Assembly: GCA_025351525.1 (NCBI GenBank) | Contig: JANXVV010000220.1 | Coordinates: 1-6,634, forward strand | DNA: 6,634 nt | DNA from: Humisphaera sp. | GTDB lineage: Bacteria > Planctomycetota > Phycisphaerae > Tepidisphaerales > Tepidisphaeraceae | Reading direction: 5' to 3' | Shown here: positions 1 to 4,867 of the stretch, piece after piece | How positions within the stretch are numbered: position 1 is the stretch's first letter | How the letters are laid out: every line of letters starts with the position of its first letter | Position numbers and translations under genes: made by a program | Notes under the pieces: model-generated | The model's database searches: none | Told to the model about the DNA's origin: nothing | Seen by the model: the letters and a program-made list of their open reading frames with translations, nothing else

Positions 1-52
1 CTGTGCCGAAGGCACGCGTTTTTCGGATCAAAAAAGCGTGCCTTCGGCACAG
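1..52. repeat. Nested palindromic repeat (GTGCC-GAA-GGCAC arms)
   Basis: Perfect 17-bp inverted arms lie at 1-17 and 36-52. The 18-base middle is itself complementary: TTTTT at 19-23 faces A at 30-34 around the loop CGGATC. Each arm is also a small palindrome (GTGCC GAA GGCAC at 3-15 and its partner at 38-50), so the element can fold as one long hairpin or as two small ones. It lies 46 bases past the end of the deformylase gene and starts at the first base of the window, so it may extend further left. This looks like an intergenic dispersed REP-like repeat, but copy number cannot be judged from one window. Confidence 0.8.
30..50 (-). terminator. Possible intrinsic terminator of the deformylase gene
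   Basis: Read on the minus strand, the right arm of the repeat gives the stem GTGCC-GAA-GGCAC, then GC, then six T (complement of 30-35). This is the form of a Rho-independent terminator, about 50 bases past the deformylase stop. The 5-bp stem is short but all GC apart from one pair, and a G-T pair can extend it. The plus strand shows the mirror image: the same stem at 3-15 followed by TTTTT at 19-23. The element could therefore stop transcription from both sides. Function is inferred from form only. Confidence 0.5.
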
Positions 53-98
53 CCGCTAAAAAATGGCTGATCCTTTCATAGACCGCGAATGGCACCCT

Positions 99-650
99 TC
101 AACTCTTCCGTTTTTTCCTCGCCTTCGGTTCGATCCCATGCTCCGCCGCATACTTCTCTTCAAGCTCTTTGATGATTTTCCGATTCGCCAGTTTCGCCAC
201 GGGGCCCATTCGCTGGACGAGCAGCGTGCCATTCAAATGGTCGAACTCATGCTGCCAGATGCGGGTCAGATATCCGTCGGCTTCCTGACGGAATTTCTGG
301 CCGTGCAAATCCAGTGCGTCCATGACCATCGTTTTGGCCCGCCAGATATTCGCGCTGATGTTCGGCAAACTCAGGCAGCCTTCCTCGGCCTCCTCCTCAC
401 CCTCGGCTTCCGATAAAAGCGGGTTGACATAAACCCGATCATCTTCAGGGAGGCCGGAGGGGTTCATCACAAACAGCCGCAGGTTGATCCCGACCTGCGG
501 GGCCGCCAAACCGACGCCCCGATGTTCGCGCATCAACTCGAACATTCGGTCGGTGAGCGATTTGAGCGAGTCGTCAAAACAGGTCACGTCCCTGCTGACT
601 TTTTTGAGTCGCGGGTCCGGCCAGAGAATGATTTTCAGGTCTTCGTACAT
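99..650 (-). CDS. def: Peptide deformylase
   Basis: This cytoplasmic metalloenzyme removes the N-formyl group from the initiator methionine of nascent proteins. All three family motifs are intact in the 183-residue product: GVGLAAPQVG at 45-54, EGCLS at 90-94, and QHEFDHLNG at 133-141. From family knowledge, Cys92, His134 and His138 bind the metal and Glu135 is catalytic. The length fits typical bacterial deformylases (about 165-190). The ATG start places the PDPRL element at residues 11-15, as usual, although no good Shine-Dalgarno site precedes it. Residues 81-90, just before motif II, are very rich in glutamate, and the C-terminus is lysine/arginine-rich (KARKKRKS). It is transcribed divergently from the TPR gene. 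In many bacteria fmt follows def; here that position lies outside the window, beyond the repeat at 1-52. Confidence 0.97.
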   Translation of the reverse strand: MYEDLKIILWPDPRLKKVSRDVTCFDDSLKSLTDRMFELMREHRGVGLAAPQVGINLRLFVMNPSGLPEDDRVYVNPLLSEAEGEEEAEEGCLSLPNISANIWRAKTMVMDALDLHGQKFRQEADGYLTRIWQHEFDHLNGTLLVQRMGPVAKLANRKIIKELEEKYAAEHGIEPKARKKRKS

Positions 651-671
651 GGTCTTACACTTTGCCGGCCA

Positions 672-700
672 AGAGTAGATGATTTGTTTGACACGTTCAA
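672..700 (-). promoter_or_regulatory. Candidate promoter for def
   Basis: On the minus strand, TTGAAC (complement of 695-700) is followed by a 17-base spacer and TACTCT (complement of 672-677). This matches the -35 consensus at four of six bases and the -10 at three of six, including its first two and last bases. It would leave a leader of only about 15 bases before the deformylase ATG. It overlaps the candidate plus-strand promoter at 688-717. Sigma-70-type signals are poorly characterised in planctomycetes, so this is a weak call. Confidence 0.22.
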
Positions 701-717
701 CCGGAACGGGTTAGATT
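688..717 (+). promoter_or_regulatory. Candidate promoter for the TPR gene
   Basis: A perfect TTGACA lies at 688-693, followed by an 18-base spacer and TAGATT at 712-717 (four of six matches to TATAAT, with the important second A and final T). Transcription would begin near 724, giving a leader of about 85 bases before the GTG start at 810. It faces the deformylase gene and overlaps the minus-strand candidate, so the two could interfere. Confidence 0.35.
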
Positions 718-738
718 CACTTGAATAGTCGCCGCGCA

Positions 739-769
739 TTGTCCCATTTCAGGTCGGTTATGTTATAGT
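739..769 (+). promoter_or_regulatory. Alternative promoter candidate for the TPR gene
   Basis: TATAGT at 764-769 matches the -10 consensus at five of six positions and lies about 40 bases before the start codon. The best -35 candidate is TTGTCC at 739-744, with a long 19-base spacer. It is listed as an alternative to the TTGACA-type site upstream. Confidence 0.22.
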
Positions 770-798
770 CCAAGCGTCCCCAAAGTCCCTTTTCCCGC

Positions 799-803
799 AG
801 GAA
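799..803 (+). promoter_or_regulatory. Shine-Dalgarno site for the TPR gene
   Basis: AGGAA at 799-803 lies 6-7 bases before the GTG at 810. It is a good ribosome binding site and decides in favour of this GTG start. It is one of only two convincing Shine-Dalgarno sites in the window. Confidence 0.6.
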
Positions 804-809
804 ATACAC

Positions 810-2231
810 GTGGCAGAAGAGCCGAAGGTTTATCAGGAAGTTCCGGACGATCAGCGCACGAAGGCCCAGACCTTCTTCAGCCGCGGCAAGACCGTCGCCG
901 ACACCGGGCAGTTCGATTACGCGGTCGAGATGTTTCTTCAGGGATTGGCGATCGATCCCGAGGCCGTCGAGGCGCATAAGGATCTGCGCATGATCGCCAT
1001 GAAGCGCAAGGCGAGCGGCGGCAAACCGGTGGGCATGTTCGACAAGATGAAATTGCTGCGCTCCGGCAAGGAGGAAAAGACAAACATGCTCAATGCCGAA
1101 AAGGTGATGAGCTTCGATCCCGGCAGCACGGATGCGATGCAGGCGATGATTGTGGCCGCCAACAAAGGCGGGTTCTGGGAAACGGTGATGTGGCTCGGCC
1201 CGATCTTCGAGGAGGCGAACGCCAGCCTGGGGAAAAAGGCGGAGTATCAAAAATTCATCGTGCTGCGCGATGTCTATAAAGACTTGCAGCAATGGGCTCT
1301 GGCGGTGCGGGCGTGTCAGTATGCCTGCCAGTTGAAGCCAGAGGACATGGATCTGGGTTCGGAGTTGAAGCGCCTGAGCGTGTTGGAAACCATGCGCAAG
1401 GGCAACTATGCCGGCAGCGAGGGTTTTCGCGGCAGCATGCGCGATCGGGACGGCCAGCAGAAGCAGATGGAATCGGAGCGCGACGTGAAATCCGCCGGTT
1501 TCCTGGAGCGAACGATCATCGATGCCGAGGCGCAGTACAAAGCCGACCCCACCGAACCGGGTAAGATGCTGAAGCTCGTTGAAGCGCTGGTGAAGACCGA
1601 GCAGATGGAGTTTGAGAATCGGGCGATTGAAATTTTGCAGGAATGGTACGAGAAGACCAAGCAGTTCCGCTTTCGCCGGAATATCGGGCAGGTGAATATC
1701 AAGATGTGGAACCGGATGGTCCGGGCCAAGCGGGAAGAGGTGAAGGCCAATCCCGCCAACGAGCAGATGAAGAAGGATTACGAGCAGGCCCGTCACGATC
1801 AGCTCGAGTTTGAGCTGAAGGAATACGCCGAGTGGGCGGAGAATTATCCGACGGAGATGATCCTGCGATTCGAACAGGCCAAGCGATTGTTTATGTTGAA
1901 GCGGTTTGACGAGGCGATCCCCGTCCTGCAGCAGTCGGCGAACGATCCGAAAATTCGGGCCGATTCATACACCTGGCTGGGAAAGGCTTTCTACGAAGCC
2001 GGTTTCCCGGATGAGGCGGCGCAGATTCTGGAGACCGCGATCAACGAATACCCGTTGCGCAACGATGACAAATCAAAGGATATGTTTTATTGGCGGGCGC
2101 GTTCGCTGGAACAAATCAACGATTCTGAAGCGGCGTTGAAGCTGTACAGCCAGTTGGCGCAATGGCAGTTCAACTATCTGGATGCCCAGCAGCGGATTAA
2201 AAAGCTGCGCGAAGAGCGAGCCAAGAAATAA
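810..2231 (+). CDS. TPR-repeat protein of unknown role
   Basis: A 473-residue, highly charged protein with no signal peptide or membrane segment, so probably cytoplasmic. TPR-like helical hairpins can be recognised at about 18-51 (ending in the typical AIDPE), 144-179, 352-381, 386-417 and 426-458. Between them, residues 195-345 are rich in K, E, R and Q and probably form long helices. There is no enzymatic motif. TPR arrays usually act as protein-binding scaffolds, but the partner cannot be read from the sequence. The GTG start follows AGGAA at proper spacing. From memory, proteins of this layout (VPDDQR-KAQ... then a basic linker) occur in Phycisphaerae; this needs a search. The gene stands alone, divergent from def, and ends just before an inverted repeat that may act as its terminator. 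Confidence 0.85.
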   Translation: MAEEPKVYQEVPDDQRTKAQTFFSRGKTVADTGQFDYAVEMFLQGLAIDPEAVEAHKDLRMIAMKRKASGGKPVGMFDKMKLLRSGKEEKTNMLNAEKVMSFDPGSTDAMQAMIVAANKGGFWETVMWLGPIFEEANASLGKKAEYQKFIVLRDVYKDLQQWALAVRACQYACQLKPEDMDLGSELKRLSVLETMRKGNYAGSEGFRGSMRDRDGQQKQMESERDVKSAGFLERTIIDAEAQYKADPTEPGKMLKLVEALVKTEQMEFENRAIEILQEWYEKTKQFRFRRNIGQVNIKMWNRMVRAKREEVKANPANEQMKKDYEQARHDQLEFELKEYAEWAENYPTEMILRFEQAKRLFMLKRFDEAIPVLQQSANDPKIRADSYTWLGKAFYEAGFPDEAAQILETAINEYPLRNDDKSKDMFYWRARSLEQINDSEAALKLYSQLAQWQFNYLDAQQRIKKLREERAKK

Positions 2232-2235
2232 TTCC

Positions 2236-2415
2236 TCCGGTCCCCTCCCCCCAGTACTCCGGGGGGAGGGTTCGGGTGAGGGGTTTTCGTATTTGAAATG
2301 CTTCCCACTGGAATGTTGCGCTTGGAAAAGTTTGGAAATTTGGAACGCCAACTTACTCATCAAACCTCCCCTCACCCTAACCCTCCCCCCGGAGTACCTG
2401 GGGGAGGGGACCGGA
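2236..2415. repeat. 48-bp inverted repeat pair with 84-bp spacer
   Basis: Positions 2236-2283 and 2368-2415 are reverse complements over 48 bases with three mismatches. Each arm holds its own palindrome: on the left, CCCTCCCCCC and GGGGGGAGGG flank AGTACTCC (2243-2270). The core (CCCTCACCC-AACCCTC...GGAGTAC) resembles a dispersed repeat that I recall from many bacterial genomes, whose translations read like PHPNPPPG. The left arm begins four bases past the TPR stop and could end that transcript, although only four T follow, at some distance. The right arm lies 26 bases before the preferred phosphatase start. The spacer (2284-2367) is AT-richer, contains TTTGGAAATTTGGAA, and shows no convincing promoter. 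Confidence 0.85.
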
Positions 2416-2441
2416 AAAATCCGTCTGATTTCCATCGTCGA

Positions 2442-3044
2442 ATGGGTGGCGGGTTGGTATTGGCACTTGTGATCGCGCTCTGCGCTTTTGGGGGAACGCG
2501 TTGGTATTGGAATCATCAGGCGAACTGGGGCACGGTGGTTCCCGGCAAAATTTTCCGCAGCGCGACGGTGTCTCGTTATCTGATCCGCCAAAAGCTCGTC
2601 GACCATCGGATCGGTGTGATTGTCTTTCTCTCTCGCGACACGGGAGACGATGCCGATCTGACCGCCGAGCGCAAGACGGCGGGTGATTTGGGGATTCAGT
2701 TCCTGAACTTTCCAATGAACGGTGACGGCGTGGCCAGGCCCGAGCAATACACCGCGGCCTTAACGGCCGTGTGTCAGGCGAAGGAAGCGGGTAAGCCCGT
2801 GTTGATCCACTGCCATTCCGGAGCACAGCGCACCGGTGGGGTGGTGGCAATGTATCGGCTACTCGTCGAGGGAAAATCGCCGCCCGAAGCTTATTCCGAA
2901 CTGGTGCATTACGGTTTTAACCCGTCGAGAAATCCGACGCTGCTGCCTTTTCTGGATTCGCATATCGCCGAATGGGCACAGGCATTGACCGATGAAAAAA
3001 TCATCCCGCGCGCTCCCGACCCCTTGCCGAAAATAACCCCATGA
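2442..3044 (+). CDS. Membrane-anchored PTP/DSP-type phosphatase
   Basis: A cysteine-dependent phosphatase of the tyrosine/dual-specificity superfamily, 200 residues from the preferred ATG. One membrane segment covers about residues 4-18. The globular domain starts near VVPGKIFRS (32-40), which resembles the usual entry motif of this family. The P-loop is HCHSGAQRTG (123-132), an intact C-x5-R signature with nucleophile Cys124 and Arg130. Asp95 in FPMNGDG is a plausible general acid. The substrate is unknown: related enzymes act on phosphotyrosine, phosphoserine/threonine, phosphoinositides or phospholipids. The start is uncertain. The frame is open back to an ATG at 2298, but that form would translate the right repeat arm (PHPNPPPG). 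No candidate start has a Shine-Dalgarno site. The two arginines just before the chosen ATG would be ideal N-terminal charges for the membrane anchor, so a longer protein is possible. The gene overlaps the next by ATGA. Confidence 0.85.
   Translation: MGGGLVLALVIALCAFGGTRWYWNHQANWGTVVPGKIFRSATVSRYLIRQKLVDHRIGVIVFLSRDTGDDADLTAERKTAGDLGIQFLNFPMNGDGVARPEQYTAALTAVCQAKEAGKPVLIHCHSGAQRTGGVVAMYRLLVEGKSPPEAYSELVHYGFNPSRNPTLLPFLDSHIAEWAQALTDEKIIPRAPDPLPKITP
3041..3044 (+). promoter_or_regulatory. ATGA start/stop overlap
   Basis: The glycosyltransferase ATG (3041-3043) overlaps the phosphatase TGA (3042-3044). There is no Shine-Dalgarno site upstream, so the second gene probably depends on translational coupling. 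This is strong evidence that the two genes form one operon. Confidence 0.8.
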
Positions 3045-4867
3045 CGATCGCGGAAAACCATGGGCGCGCATCGCTGCGGAAGCGGGTTCCCTTCAATTTC
3101 TCAGCCCTGGGTATGGCGGCGGTCATCTTCAGCTTCGCGCTGATCTGCTACCTGCCTTTTCCGGCGGGGGCACCGCTGGCCGGCACGGAAGGGCACCGCG
3201 CCATGACCGCCCATCAGATGGTCGAGTCCGGGCAATGGACGGTGCCGATGATGTGGGGGCGCGTCTATCTCGCCAAGCCTCCGCTGCATTACTGGATCAT
3301 CGCGACATTCGAGAAAATATCCGGTCGCGCCACGCCGTTCATCTGGCGGTTGCCCTCGGCGATCGAAGCCTCGCTGACGGCGGCGATGTTAAGCCTATTC
3401 GCCGGCCGATGGTTTGGACGAATCGCCGGCTGTGTCGCCGGTGTTTCATCCGTCGCGATGATCGCGCTCTGGGGTGAAAATCGCGGGGCGGACATTGATG
3501 TCACTAACACGTTGGCCGCGAATTTCGCGGCTCTGTGCCTGATCGAGCTTCACTTCAATTCACCGGTCCGTCCACTCCGCTGGATTCTCGCGGCAGGCGT
3601 GGGTATCGGCGCAGCGCTGCTCGTCAAAGGCCCGGCGGGAATGACGATCATCCTCGGGCCGATTCTCTGGTTCGCCATCGTCTCAATCCAAAATCGAGAG
3701 TGGTCGGCGTTCGGCAGGTTGTCGATCTGGGTTCCTTTTCTGATCGGTGCGGCCATATTTCCGGCTTGGTATTTCACATGCAAACATTACCTGAAAACGC
3801 ACGCACTGCTTCCCGACCTGACCGGTGTAAATGAAGGGATTCAAGATCTGCTTCCGCACGACTGGGGTTGGAAGCGATCGATTGAATGGATTTTTCTTCC
3901 GATCACTTTGTTCCTCTACGCGCTGCCGATTTCGCTCGGGTTGCCGCTGTCGATGTTGCGCGAAGTGCGGGGGAACGATACCCGGCGCGCCCGTCTCATG
4001 GCGGCACTCGCGGCGACGGTTTTTCTGGCCTGGGGCGTCTGCTTTATTTCCGGGATGCACCTGCCGCGATATGCCTACGTCACGCTGCCGATCCTCTGCG
4101 TGCTGGCCGGCGCGGTGTCGGCTTACGTGCCCGACGCACCGCCCGGTTTCGTTCGATGGATGCGCGTGATCGCCTTCTGGTCCATAGTCGTTTTCGGCGG
4201 CGCGGTGGTGGTCATCGGCGGGCTGCTCTGGAAACATGCGGAGATTCGTCCGTTGCTCGTCGCCACCACTTTCGCCGCCGTCGCGATTTCGTCGACGGGC
4301 GCATACTCGCTGGCAAACCGCGCCGACGGTTGGAAGTCGTTGTGGGCCATTCCCCTTCTGATGTTCGTACTTTCCATCATGCTCGGGCAGTACGCGTTTT
4401 TCGATCGCGTCCGTCGATCGTGCCTCATCCCCGCCAAACAGATTCGAGACATTGTCGGCGAAGACGCGCATCTGGTGACCTGTCAGATGGTGCTCGACCA
4501 GCCGGATTTGTTTTATTACATCGGCCTGCCCACCCGGGCCACGAATGATGATCTGCTCGATTGGCGTCCGCTGCCCTCCGGAACCTGGGCGATTCTGGAA
4601 CAGCTGGAATTAGACGCGTGGCAGGCGAAGGTGCCGGAGCGGATCGTCAGGATTTATCCAATCATCGCGAATAAAAATAAGGGGTATCTGGTGTGGTATG
4701 CAATCCCGCCGACAGATGGAGGTGAAGCCCGATCTGATGGCGAAATCCAACCAAAGTATTTTGAGAAGCAGGTGGCATGGGCGTCTCGCCCATGTTTTTC
4801 AGCAGAAAAATGCACGGGCGAGACGCCCATGCCACTTGAACCCGAGGTGCCGCTTGATCCGCCATGA
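3041..4867 (+). CDS. ArnT/PMT-like (GT39-type) membrane glycosyltransferase A
   Basis: A 608-residue integral membrane protein with about twelve hydrophobic segments (first at 21-40) and a soluble C-terminal part (about 455-555). It carries the marks of the PMT/ArnT superfamily: TEGHRA at 49-54 with the putative catalytic acid Glu50 in the first outer loop, YLAKPPLHYW at 76-85, RGADIDV at 148-154, LLVKGPAG at 193-200, and MHLPRYAYVTLP at 339-350. Such enzymes use a polyprenyl-phosphate-linked sugar and glycosylate lipid A, protein or another acceptor outside the cytoplasmic membrane; neither donor nor acceptor is known here. The start overlaps the phosphatase stop. The C-terminus is odd: residues 578-600 (VAWASRPC...GETPMPLE) are the translation of a palindromic repeat, so the ancestral protein probably ended near residue 577 or a little after. 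Its end overlaps the next gene by 14 bases. Confidence 0.9.
   Translation: MTIAENHGRASLRKRVPFNFSALGMAAVIFSFALICYLPFPAGAPLAGTEGHRAMTAHQMVESGQWTVPMMWGRVYLAKPPLHYWIIATFEKISGRATPFIWRLPSAIEASLTAAMLSLFAGRWFGRIAGCVAGVSSVAMIALWGENRGADIDVTNTLAANFAALCLIELHFNSPVRPLRWILAAGVGIGAALLVKGPAGMTIILGPILWFAIVSIQNREWSAFGRLSIWVPFLIGAAIFPAWYFTCKHYLKTHALLPDLTGVNEGIQDLLPHDWGWKRSIEWIFLPITLFLYALPISLGLPLSMLREVRGNDTRRARLMAALAATVFLAWGVCFISGMHLPRYAYVTLPILCVLAGAVSAYVPDAPPGFVRWMRVIAFWSIVVFGGAVVVIGGLLWKHAEIRPLLVATTFAAVAISSTGAYSLANRADGWKSLWAIPLLMFVLSIMLGQYAFFDRVRRSCLIPAKQIRDIVGEDAHLVTCQMVLDQPDLFYYIGLPTRATNDDLLDWRPLPSGTWAILEQLELDAWQAKVPERIVRIYPIIANKNKGYLVWYAIPPTDGGEARSDGEIQPKYFEKQVAWASRPCFSAEKCTGETPMPLEPEVPLDPP
4772..4835. repeat. 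Palindromic repeat in the 3' end of glycosyltransferase A (copy 1)
   Basis: Perfect 20-bp inverted arms lie at 4772-4791 and 4816-4835, with a 24-base middle where TTTTT (4795-4799) can face AAAAA (4806-4810). The left arm is itself a palindrome, CATGGGCG-TCT-CGCCCATG (4776-4794). The element is translated without a stop as VAWASRPC...TPMP in glycosyltransferase A and would read RWHGR...PCHL in the frame of the next gene. A related copy lies at 5499-5565. I recall this family (AWASRPC, GRDAHAT peptides) as dispersed in planctomycete-type genomes. Confidence 0.9.
4776..4799 (+). terminator. Terminator-like stem-loop inside the operon
   Basis: CATGGGCG-TCT-CGCCCATG, an 8-bp perfect stem, is followed directly by TTTTT. 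By form this is a Rho-independent terminator on the plus strand, about 55 bases before the start of glycosyltransferase B. The minus strand has a weaker mirror image (stem with one G-T pair, then CA and TTTTT). Because ribosomes translate through it in glycosyltransferase A, it may only act when translation is poor, or not at all. The larger fold with the right arm would compete with it. Confidence 0.3.
4844..4849 (+). promoter_or_regulatory. Shine-Dalgarno site supporting a TTG start
   Basis: GAGGTG at 4844-4849 is a full match to the anti-Shine-Dalgarno region; its GAGG part lies six bases before the TTG at 4854. It lies nine bases past the repeat copy at 4772-4835. It is the main reason to start glycosyltransferase B at 4854 and not at the far-upstream ATG. 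Confidence 0.5.

Noticed and set aside
63..416. Plus-strand open frame opposite the deformylase
   Set aside because: It is the antisense of the conserved deformylase sequence, including its catalytic motifs.
717..1796. A 359-codon open frame on the minus strand opposite the TPR gene
   Set aside because: It is antisense to a well-supported gene with a Shine-Dalgarno site and TPR repeats. Its product is a histidine/leucine-rich sequence without domain features, typical of a shadow of a GC-rich gene.
3683..4471. Long minus-strand and plus-strand open frames within glycosyltransferase A
   Set aside because: They are arginine- and histidine-rich shadows of a gene with clear family motifs and membrane segments; no ribosome site or domain supports them.
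4698..4853. Upstream extension of glycosyltransferase B to the ATG at 4698
   Set aside because: It would overlap glycosyltransferase A by 170 bases, translate the repeat at 4772-4835, and add a basic stretch with no family similarity. The TTG at 4854 has a good ribosome site directly upstream.
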